64,000 nt of DNA from Terriglobia bacterium. Its GTDB lineage: Bacteria > Acidobacteriota > Terriglobia > Bryobacterales > Bryobacteraceae. The translations under genes were made by a program, and so were the position numbers. Below, piece by piece: positions 49,790 through 56,860 of the stretch (position 1 is its first letter; the number at the start of each line of letters is the position of its first letter). The stretch spans positions 57,709 to 121,708 of the forward strand of contig JAIQFN010000010.1 of NCBI GenBank assembly GCA_020073265.1, read 5' to 3'. The notes under the pieces were generated by a model. That model searched no databases. It was not told where the DNA came from and saw nothing but the letters and a program-made list of their open reading frames with translations.

Positions 49790-51400
49790 ATGCCCCAAAC
49801 GAAATCGAAATCAGCGGCGAATAACGCCGCCAGCCAGCCTCCGGTGGAACCGGCCTCGCTGGCACACGCCGTCTCCCTGCACCTGGAAGGCAAGCTTCAG
49901 GAGGCGCTGGAGGAGATCAACGTCGCGCTGGAGAACGGCGACACCAGTCTGGAGACGCTCTCCGCCAAGGCGCAGATCCAGTTTGAACTGGAGCTGTACG
50001 AGGACGCGGCCAAGACTTACGCCCGTGTGCTGGCCACCAATCCACGGCACGCGCACGCCAACCTGAACATCGCCGTCTGTCTGGAAAGAACCGGGCGCTG
50101 GCAGGAAGCCGCGGATTTCTTCGAAAAAGCCGTCGAGTCGGAACCGGACCGCGTGGACGCCCGCCTGGGGCTGGCCATCTCGCTGCTGCACCTGGACAAG
50201 TCGCAAGCCGCCGCCGAACAATTCGATCGGGTGCTGGCGCAGCAACCCAACCAGCCGACCGCTCTGTTCGGAAAAGCGGTCACGCTGCAGCTCAATTCCG
50301 ATTTCGACGCGGCCTCGCGCATCTACGACACGCTGCTTTCCCGGGACCCCAATTCCGAAGAGTGCCTGGTGAACCTGATCACCCTGGCGCTGGCGCGTCA
50401 GGACCACGCCAAGATCGCGGACTATTCGGAAAAGCTTTTGACGCTGCGGCCCAACTCGCAGACCGCGCTGGAGGGGCTGGCCACCTGCGCCTTCGCGTCC
50501 CAAGACTACCCGGCCGCGCAGCGCTATTGCGCCAAGCTCACCGAATATACGCCCGATAATTTCGACCGCTGGTTCAATCTGGGCGTCGCCTATCAGAAAA
50601 CCGGAAATTTCGAGGAAGCCGCCAAAGCCTATGGCGAAGCCGTGCGCCTCCGGCCGGACGCCAAGCAGGCGCACGTGAACCTGGGAGTCGTCCATCAGGA
50701 GTTGGGAGACCTGGCGCAGGCTCGCGCCGACTACGAGCGCGCGGTGCAGATCGCTCCGGACCTGGTGGAGGTTCAAAACAACCTGGCTACCGTCCTCGAC
50801 AAGCTGGGAGTCAAGGAAGACGCCGAGCGCATTTACGTGAAGCTGCTGGCCCGCAATCCGGAACGCGAGGACATCTGGTTCCGGCTGGGCTACTCGCGCC
50901 TGGAACGCGGCGATCATCGCGGTAGCGTGGAGGCCTTCCAGTCCTGCGTCCAGCGGCGCGCGGATTGGCCTGAGGCGCAACTGAACTTGGGCATCGCCTG
51001 CTGGAACATCGGCGACCTGGAGGGCGCTGCCAAAGCCTTCGAGGCGCTGCTGGCCCTGAGTCCGGACTCGATCGACGCGCTGCGCGGCCTGGCTGCCCTG
51101 GCCGTCGACCGCAGCGATTTCGACCAGGCACTGCAGTATCAGGGGCATCTGATCGAACTCGGCGAGCGCAGTCCGGAACTGTTCTACAACACCGGACTGT
51201 TGCTGCATAAGTCCGGCCAACTGGACGACGCCGCCCGCTTGTACCGCGAGGCGCTGGACGAACGCGCTCAATTCCCCGAAGCCTTGCTCAACCTGGGCCA
51301 CGTCCTCAAGAGCCTGGGCAAACAGGATGAAGCGCGCGATTGCTGGAAGCAGGCGCTGGAACAAAAGCCCGAGCTGGCCCAGAGCTACTTCGGCAAATAA
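49790..51400 (+). CDS. Tetratricopeptide-repeat protein
   Basis: 536 residues composed almost entirely of TPR motifs (34-residue helix pairs), about 13-14 in all, for example YEDAAKTYARVLATNPRHAHANLNIAVCLERTGRWQEAADFFEKAV and FEEAAKAYGEAVRLRPDAKQAHVNLGVVHQELGDLAQARADYERAVQ. No signal peptide or membrane helix, so it is a cytoplasmic scaffold. It follows the zinc-ribbon/lectin-like gene after 15 nt, and its last 16 nt overlap the convergent MFS gene. Partner proteins are unknown. Confidence 0.9.
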   Translation: MPQTKSKSAANNAASQPPVEPASLAHAVSLHLEGKLQEALEEINVALENGDTSLETLSAKAQIQFELELYEDAAKTYARVLATNPRHAHANLNIAVCLERTGRWQEAADFFEKAVESEPDRVDARLGLAISLLHLDKSQAAAEQFDRVLAQQPNQPTALFGKAVTLQLNSDFDAASRIYDTLLSRDPNSEECLVNLITLALARQDHAKIADYSEKLLTLRPNSQTALEGLATCAFASQDYPAAQRYCAKLTEYTPDNFDRWFNLGVAYQKTGNFEEAAKAYGEAVRLRPDAKQAHVNLGVVHQELGDLAQARADYERAVQIAPDLVEVQNNLATVLDKLGVKEDAERIYVKLLARNPEREDIWFRLGYSRLERGDHRGSVEAFQSCVQRRADWPEAQLNLGIACWNIGDLEGAAKAFEALLALSPDSIDALRGLAALAVDRSDFDQALQYQGHLIELGERSPELFYNTGLLLHKSGQLDDAARLYREALDERAQFPEALLNLGHVLKSLGKQDEARDCWKQALEQKPELAQSYFGK

Positions 51401-52686
51401 GCTCGAGAGTCAGCGCTCCGCAAGCACATCAGAATCAGGCCCGATAGGATCCCGGTCAGCACCATGAACAGGACGCCGGCGACGTACGTCCCGGTGCGGT
51501 CGGTCAGGAATCCCACCATGTAGGGCCCCGTGAATCCGCCGAAGTTGGCAACCAGGTTCACGAATCCGAAACTCGCCGCCGCCTGGCGGTCGCTCAAAAT
51601 CCGCGTAGGCAGCGCCCAATAGGTCGGGTAGTAACTCATGATGCCCATGTAGGCGAGCGAGAAGCCGCCCATGACCAACACCGGCACTCCTCCGACCGAT
51701 TGGCTCAGAGCCAGACCCACGCCGGCGGTGATCCCAGCCAGCGCGGCGTGCCATTTGCGTTCGCCGGTCCGGTCGGAATGCCAGGCGTACACCAGCATCA
51801 CCGGGACGGAGAGCGCGTAGGGAATCGCCGAGATCAGGCTGATCTGCATCCGGGACAGTCCCTTGAAGTTTTCCACCATTTTCGGCAGCCAGATGTTGAA
51901 GCCGTAGCCGCTGGTATTGAGCAGGAAGTACGAGATGGCGAGCGCCAGCACCAGCGGCTGCCGCAGGGTTTCGAGGATGCTCATGTGGCGGCGCGTGGCT
52001 TTCTTTTCGTGTCGCTCGCGCTCCAGCTCTCCGGTGATCCATTGGCGTTCTTCGGGCGCGAGCCAGTGCGCGTCCTTGGGCCAATCGGTCAGGTAGAACA
52101 ACGTCGCCAGGCCGCCCAGGAACGCCGGGATTCCTTCCAGGATCAGCAGCCAGCGCCAGCCGGACACGTTCAGCCAGTGAATGCCCAGCAGGTATCCGGC
52201 GATGGGCGCGCCGACGGCGTTCGAGACCGGGATCGCCGCCATGAACATCGCTATCGCTTTGCCGCGGTCCTCCTGGCGGAACCAGTGCGTCAGGTAGACC
52301 ACCACGGCGGGGAAGAATCCGCCCTCGGCCAGGCCCAGCAGGAAGCGGATGGTGTTGAACTGGACCGCGCTCTGAATCAGTCCGGTGAACGCGGCCAGCA
52401 CGCCCCAGAACATCATGATGGCCGCGATCCATTTCCGCGCGCTCCAGACTTCGGCCAGCATGGCGCCGGGAATTTCCAGCAGGCTGTATCCGAAAAAGAA
52501 GATGCCCGCGCCGAATCCGAAAACTTCGTTCGAGAAATGCAGTTCGCGCGTCATATCCAGGCCCGCGAAGCTGACGTTCACGCGATCGATGAAGGCGGTG
52601 ATGTAGAGCAGGAAGACGAACGGGATCAGGCGGCCTGCGATCTTTCTGCGGGCGCCGGCGGCAACGGCGTCGAGCACCGGCGTCAT
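51385..52686 (-). CDS. MFS transporter, anion:cation symporter type
   Basis: 433 residues with 12 transmembrane helices. The ACS-family pattern is clear: LLYITAFIDRVNVSFAGLDM, GFGAGIFFFGYSLLEIPGAMLAEVWSARKWIAAIMMFWG, RFLLGLAEGGFFPAVVVYLTHWF, the central cytoplasmic loop (WLAPEERQWITGELERERHEKKATRRH) and MVYAWHSDRTGERKWH-like loop in the second half. Relatives carry hexuronates, tartrate, glucarate or other organic anions with H+ or Na+. No catabolic genes flank it, so the substrate is open. Confidence 0.92.
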   Translation of the reverse strand: MTPVLDAVAAGARRKIAGRLIPFVFLLYITAFIDRVNVSFAGLDMTRELHFSNEVFGFGAGIFFFGYSLLEIPGAMLAEVWSARKWIAAIMMFWGVLAAFTGLIQSAVQFNTIRFLLGLAEGGFFPAVVVYLTHWFRQEDRGKAIAMFMAAIPVSNAVGAPIAGYLLGIHWLNVSGWRWLLILEGIPAFLGGLATLFYLTDWPKDAHWLAPEERQWITGELERERHEKKATRRHMSILETLRQPLVLALAISYFLLNTSGYGFNIWLPKMVENFKGLSRMQISLISAIPYALSVPVMLVYAWHSDRTGERKWHAALAGITAGVGLALSQSVGGVPVLVMGGFSLAYMGIMSYYPTYWALPTRILSDRQAAASFGFVNLVANFGGFTGPYMVGFLTDRTGTYVAGVLFMVLTGILSGLILMCLRSADSRAYLPK

Positions 52687-52777
52687 GCGGGGCTGGTCCT
52701 GGCGCGGCGTGGATCTTCAGGCATCGCCCAAGTATACAGGGATCGGAAGCGGCCTGCCGCCCGGCGTTGTTATTGCG

Positions 52778-53458
52778 TTACGGCCACAGCAGCAATCCCA
52801 GGAACAACGCCACCCACAGCACCGTCAGGAAATGCCAGTACAGCGCGATCACCGCGGTCCGGCTGCGCTGTCGCTGGAACTGAAATCGCGACCGCTCCGG
52901 CATGCGCGAGGCGCGCAACAGCAGATAGCACAGCGCCGCGATGCCTCCCAGCAGGTGCAGCCCGTGCGCGCCCGTCAGGACATAGAACAGCGAGCTGTGC
53001 GGATTGTGTTGCAGGTAGATTCCCTGGCTCACCAGTTCCCTCAGCGCCAGAACCTGCGACGCGAGAAAGGCCAAGCCTCCTCCCACGGTAATCTCCAGCC
53101 GGTGCACGTAGCGTTCGTAGTCTCTGCGGTTGAAGGCGCTGCGCGCCGCTTCGATCACCCAGCCGCTCGCCAGAATGATGGCCGTGCTCAGCCACAACAT
53201 GTGCGGGACGCGGATGTGCTGCCAATTCTCCGGCGCGCGCGAGCGCTCGTAGTATGCGATGCCCACCGTGATGAACAGCACGCTGACCGAAACCAGCACG
53301 AAGCGCATGGCCAGCAGCCCCGCGCCCGGCACGTAGTTGGGATCCCCGCTGCCTTCGTCGTCGCCGCCTCCGCCGCTATCGTCGGGGCCTAAGTCGCGCG
53401 GTCCGCCTCCGTGGGTGTCCGCGAGTTTGAGTTCCTCGGCGTCAATAACCGGAGGCAT
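52778..53458 (-). CDS. Cytochrome c oxidase subunit III-like protein (orphan)
   Basis: 226 residues from ATG 53458. A 40-residue charged, glycine-rich N-terminus precedes five transmembrane helices. The family segments are RVPHMLWLSTAIILASGWVIEAA, HRLEITVGGGLAFLASQ, the glutamate/histidine region LRELVSQGIYLQHNPHSSLFYVLTGAHGLHLLGGIAAL and the final ALYWHFLTVLWVALFLGLLL. These are CoxC-type residues. No subunit I, II or haem-synthesis gene is near, so it either serves an oxidase encoded elsewhere or is a nitric-oxide/alternative reductase accessory. Confidence 0.88.
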   Translation of the reverse strand: MPPVIDAEELKLADTHGGGPRDLGPDDSGGGGDDEGSGDPNYVPGAGLLAMRFVLVSVSVLFITVGIAYYERSRAPENWQHIRVPHMLWLSTAIILASGWVIEAARSAFNRRDYERYVHRLEITVGGGLAFLASQVLALRELVSQGIYLQHNPHSSLFYVLTGAHGLHLLGGIAALCYLLLRASRMPERSRFQFQRQRSRTAVIALYWHFLTVLWVALFLGLLLWP

Positions 53459-53499
53459 CAATCACAGGATAACTCCGCTCGATACAGGACAACGCCGCG

Positions 53500-54036
53500 C
53501 TACGATTTCCAGCCCATCCGCTCGCGCAGACTCGTGATGTGCGCGACATGATGCCGCCCGTGCCAGGCGTACAGCGCCGCGTTTTTCTCCAGGCTGATCA
53601 GGCCTAGCTCGGGGTGACGAAAGGTCCGTTTCCATTGCGTGTCGTCGAGCGAGCGCAGCAACCCGACCCAGCGCGCATGCAGGCACTCCAGCAGCCTCAG
53701 CGAAATCTCCACCGGCGCCGTGCGGGCGTCCGGAAGCTCCGCCCAACGATCTTCGAAGTAGGCCTTGATGGTGGGTTCTTCCTCGGTCAACGCCCAGCGG
53801 AAGCGAACATAGCTGTTCAGGTGGCTGTCCGGCACGTGGTGCACCACCTGCCGCACCGTCCATCCGCCCGGCCGGTACGGCGTATCGAGCTGCGGATCGG
53901 CAAGACCTTTGACGGCCGAGCGCAACCGCAGCGGAGTCTCGGCGATTTGTTCCACGAACTGGCGGCGATCCTCCGCGCTGACCGTCTCCGGAAAGCGGAA
54001 CTTCCCCACAGGATATCGAAGGTCTGGATTGTCCAT
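53500..54036 (-). CDS. DinB/YfiT-family putative metal-dependent hydrolase
   Basis: 178 residues beginning DLRYPVGKFRFPETVS, the hallmark of the YfiT/BstA branch of the DinB superfamily. Metal ligands are expected in VVHHVPDSHLNSYVRFRWALTEEEPTIKAY (first His) and AWHGRHHVAHI (the HxxxH pair). In Bacillus, YfiT-like proteins act as thiol-transferases or metal hydrolases on unknown substrates. It is divergent from the polyprenyl glycosylphosphotransferase gene and 41 nt downstream of it lies the COX III gene. Confidence 0.88.
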   Translation of the reverse strand: MDNPDLRYPVGKFRFPETVSAEDRRQFVEQIAETPLRLRSAVKGLADPQLDTPYRPGGWTVRQVVHHVPDSHLNSYVRFRWALTEEEPTIKAYFEDRWAELPDARTAPVEISLRLLECLHARWVGLLRSLDDTQWKRTFRHPELGLISLEKNAALYAWHGRHHVAHITSLRERMGWKS

Positions 54037-54103
54037 GCGTGATACGATTCTACGCCGGCCCGCGCGGATTCAGGTTTTTCCTGGCCGGTCTCTCCCGCAT
54101 GCT

Positions 54104-55522
54104 ATGCTGTTTTCCGAAGTGTTCAGCCGGCACTACAGAAAAGTCAAGGCGATCTTCGGACTTACCGACGTTTTGCTGGTTTCCATCGCCTTCATCGCGG
54201 CCTACCAGACCCGAATCCTGCTGCATTTCGAGCGCGTTTTCTATCTCGATTTTCGCGTGGGGGCCTTGCTGCTGGCTGTTTCGGCGCTGTGCTGGGTGGC
54301 CATCGGCTACTGGTTCAACGTTTACGAAAAGCTGGATTCGGCGCACCCGCGAGTGGTGCTGCGGGACACCTTCCAGCAGTGCGCGCTGGGCACCATCTGC
54401 CTGGTGGTGGCGCAGTTCATGCTGCGGCTGGATTTGAGCCGCCCGTTCGTGGCGCTGTTCGCCGTGTACGCCTGGGTGCTGCTGTGCCTGTTCCGGCTGA
54501 ACGCGGCGCGCGTGATCGGAGCGGTGCGCCGGGAATTCGGAACGGCGCATTACGTGATGGTGGTGGGTTCCGGCGAAAATGCCCGGCACCTGGGAGAAGC
54601 GCTGGAGCGATCTTCCGACTACGGCATTCGCCTGATGGGATTCCTGGACGATGAACCCGGCCAGATCACGCTCGCGGAAACCTACCCGCGGCATGCGCTC
54701 TCCGAACTGCCCGAACTGCTGCGCCGCCACGTCATCGACGAGATCATCTTCGCCGTCGACAGCCGCAGGCTGAGCGAGATGGAAGAAGTCTTCCTGCTGT
54801 GCGACGAGGTGGGCGTGCGGACGCGCGTGGTGGTGGACTTCTTTCCGCATGTCAACAGCCAGGTGTATCTCGACCGGCTGGGCGTCACTCCGCTGCTGAC
54901 CTTCTCCGCCGCGCCGCACGACGAGATCCGGCTGCTGGCCAAACGCATCAGCGACTTCGTGCTGGCCGCCGCCGCGCTGATCCTGCTGCTCCCGTTCATG
55001 CTGCTGATCGCGCTCGCGATCCGGCTCACTTCGCCCGGCCCCGCCATCTTCCGCCAGGTGCGCTGCGGCTTGAACGGCCGCCGCTTTGTCTTTTACAAAT
55101 TCCGCTCCATGTGCAACAACGCCGAGGAACTGAAAGCCTCCCTGATGCACCTGAGCGCGAAATCGACCGCGTTCAAGATTCCCAACGATCCCAGACAAAC
55201 CGTTGTCGGCCGCTTCCTGCGCAAGTTCTCGATCGACGAATGGCCGCAGCTGTGGAACGTGCTCAAGGGCGACATGTCGCTGGTGGGCCCGCGCCCGGCG
55301 GTTCCGGAAGAAGTGGAGCTGTACAAGACCTGGCAGCGCCGGCGGCTGCGCATGCGCCCGGGCCTCACTTGCCTGTGGGCCGTGTCGGGCCGCGACGCGC
55401 TGGACTTCGATACCTGGATGAAGATGGACATGCAATACATCGACACCTGGTCGCTCGCTTTGGACTGGAAAATCATCCTGCGCACCATCCCGCGCGTGTT
55501 GACGGGGAGGGGAGCATCCTGA
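54104..55522 (+). CDS. Exopolysaccharide polyprenyl glycosylphosphotransferase
   Basis: From ATG 54104, 472 residues. Four N-terminal helices and a Rossmann-like CoA-binding-type domain (YVMVVGSGENARHLGEAL, GIRLMGFLDDEPG) precede the bacterial sugar transferase domain, with one helix at about 285-310 and the catalytic region FRQVRCGLNGRRFVFYKFRSM, FLRKFSIDEWPQLWNVLKGDMSLVGPRPAVPEEVE, and PGLTCLWAVSGR. It transfers a sugar-1-phosphate to undecaprenyl phosphate, the first step of a polysaccharide repeat unit. Other polysaccharide genes are not adjacent. An earlier ATG at 54035 would overlap the divergent gene. Confidence 0.9.
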   Translation: MLFSEVFSRHYRKVKAIFGLTDVLLVSIAFIAAYQTRILLHFERVFYLDFRVGALLLAVSALCWVAIGYWFNVYEKLDSAHPRVVLRDTFQQCALGTICLVVAQFMLRLDLSRPFVALFAVYAWVLLCLFRLNAARVIGAVRREFGTAHYVMVVGSGENARHLGEALERSSDYGIRLMGFLDDEPGQITLAETYPRHALSELPELLRRHVIDEIIFAVDSRRLSEMEEVFLLCDEVGVRTRVVVDFFPHVNSQVYLDRLGVTPLLTFSAAPHDEIRLLAKRISDFVLAAAALILLLPFMLLIALAIRLTSPGPAIFRQVRCGLNGRRFVFYKFRSMCNNAEELKASLMHLSAKSTAFKIPNDPRQTVVGRFLRKFSIDEWPQLWNVLKGDMSLVGPRPAVPEEVELYKTWQRRRLRMRPGLTCLWAVSGRDALDFDTWMKMDMQYIDTWSLALDWKIILRTIPRVLTGRGAS

Positions 55523-55568
55523 GTCTGCAGGCGCTCGCCCGATAATGGAATAAGAGGATTGTGCCCTT

Positions 55569-56183
55569 ATGCACCTGGTTCCAACCCAAGAAGAAGTGGT
55601 CAGCCTGCTGCGCCGCACCGGCGCCATTCGCGACGGCCATTTCGAATACCCCAACGGCCTGCACGCCACCGAATACATGCAGGTGCAGTTGGCCATGCGT
55701 TACTACCAGCACGCCAAGGTGCTGAGCGTGGGGCTGAGCCGCCTGCTGCGCGCCAACTCGGAAATCCGCGCCATCATCCCGGAGCTCTCCATCGTTTCGC
55801 CCGACACGGGCGGCCTTCCGGTGGCCTACGGCGTCTGTGAAGCGCTGCGCGCGCATCAAGTCTATTGGGCCGATCGCAAGGAAGACCACGGCACGCTACG
55901 CTTCCGCCAATACCTGGAACAGACTCCGGGCGAAAAGGTTCTGCTGGTGGACGACATTCTGCGTTCCGGGCGCAACCTGGCGGAGTTGAAGCAACTGGTG
56001 GAATCCACCGGCGCGCAGGTGGTAGGCATGGCGGTGATCATTTATCAACCGACGCCCAAGACGGTGGACTTCAGTCCCCTGCCCTTCTACTACCTCGCCA
56101 AGCTGGATGCGACTTACTACAAGGACGCCGGCTCCTGCGAGATGTGCAAGCGCGGAGTCCCCGCCGAAAAAGTCTGGATCTGA
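55569..56183 (+). CDS. pyrE: Orotate phosphoribosyltransferase
   Basis: 204 residues. The PRPP-binding motif is VLLVDDILRSG, preceded by DTGGLPVAYGVCEALRAHQVYWADRKED, and the N-terminal region (EEVVSLLRRTGAIRDGHFEYPNGLHATEYMQV) is that of OPRTases acting on orotate and PRPP to form OMP. The C-terminal CEMCKRGVPAE is found in a branch of the family. The DDILRSG loop is a variant of DDVITTG, so another pyrimidine or purine PRTase cannot be excluded. The stop is 4 nt before the 50-bp double-hairpin repeat. Confidence 0.83.
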   Translation: MHLVPTQEEVVSLLRRTGAIRDGHFEYPNGLHATEYMQVQLAMRYYQHAKVLSVGLSRLLRANSEIRAIIPELSIVSPDTGGLPVAYGVCEALRAHQVYWADRKEDHGTLRFRQYLEQTPGEKVLLVDDILRSGRNLAELKQLVESTGAQVVGMAVIIYQPTPKTVDFSPLPFYYLAKLDATYYKDAGSCEMCKRGVPAEKVWI

Positions 56184-56187
56184 GCGA

Positions 56188-56237
56188 CCGTGGCGCACGC
56201 ACTCGTGCGTGCCGCGTTCACACTCGTGTGAACGCCT
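56188..56237 (+). repeat. 50-bp double-hairpin repeat, copy 1
   Basis: Contains two perfect 7-bp hairpins with the same CTCG loop: GCACGCA-CTCG-TGCGTGC and GTTCACA-CTCG-TGTGAAC. It fills the convergent gap between the orotate PRTase stop (4 nt away) and the P460 stop (3 nt away). All 50 bases are identical to 59929-59978. Confidence 0.95.
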
Positions 56238-56240
56238 TAG

Positions 56241-56852
56241 TTAATTCCCCTCGGCTGTAGCCTTGACGTAGGCCGCCGTCAGCGTCCCCTTCTCTTTCGC
56301 CACCGGCAGCAGCGTCGGATAAAACTGCACGAAGGTGTTGTCCACCGCCCCCTTCTGCGGATGGCACCCATAGCAAGACCCAGTGCGCGGAATCATTTTC
56401 CCGGTAGGGCCCTTGCCCAAGGCGAAGAACGCCCAGCCGTTCCCAGGGAAGCGCGACGAGTCCTTCACCTCGGCCTGAAATCCTTCGCGATCACTCTGAT
56501 AGTGGCCGCCGTTGTTGATCGACCCCTTACTGGCCGCCCGGCGCGTCTCCAGCACGAACATGGTCTTCTCCGGCCACTTCCCGGCTGAGAGGAACGCCCG
56601 ATACGCCGCGGGCGACACGAACACGTTGTCGAACAGCGGCGGGTTGTCTCCAGGCGCCGCGCTGAGCGGCCCGTACGTCATGCCCAATCCCGAACTCAAG
56701 AAGATCCACTCGCGGTAGTCCGTGGGCGCAATGAGCTGATTGTCGCTGGTAAACTGCGGCTCGCCGGATGAACGCGCGGGCTGAACGTTCTGCTGGGCCA
56801 GGATGACCGCGGCCAGGCCCGCCGCGAGCAAGATAGTGATGCCGATTCTCAT
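56241..56852 (-). CDS. Cytochrome P460-family protein
   Basis: 203 residues with a signal peptide (GITILLAAGLAAVILAQ) and a c-type haem site CYGCH near residues 159-163. The sequence matches the cytochrome P460 family: DYREWIFLSSGLGMTYGP, FDNVFVSPAAYRAFLSAGKWPEKTMFVLETRRA, WAFFALG, PRTGSCYGCH. P460 proteins oxidise hydroxylamine or nitric oxide, and a lysine crosslinks to the haem; the crosslinking residue is not assigned here. An AGGAG site precedes the ATG. It is followed 8 nt upstream by the ADOP gene on the same strand, suggesting co-transcription. Confidence 0.88.
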   Translation of the reverse strand: MRIGITILLAAGLAAVILAQQNVQPARSSGEPQFTSDNQLIAPTDYREWIFLSSGLGMTYGPLSAAPGDNPPLFDNVFVSPAAYRAFLSAGKWPEKTMFVLETRRAASKGSINNGGHYQSDREGFQAEVKDSSRFPGNGWAFFALGKGPTGKMIPRTGSCYGCHPQKGAVDNTFVQFYPTLLPVAKEKGTLTAAYVKATAEGN

Positions 56853-56860
56853 GATCTCTC

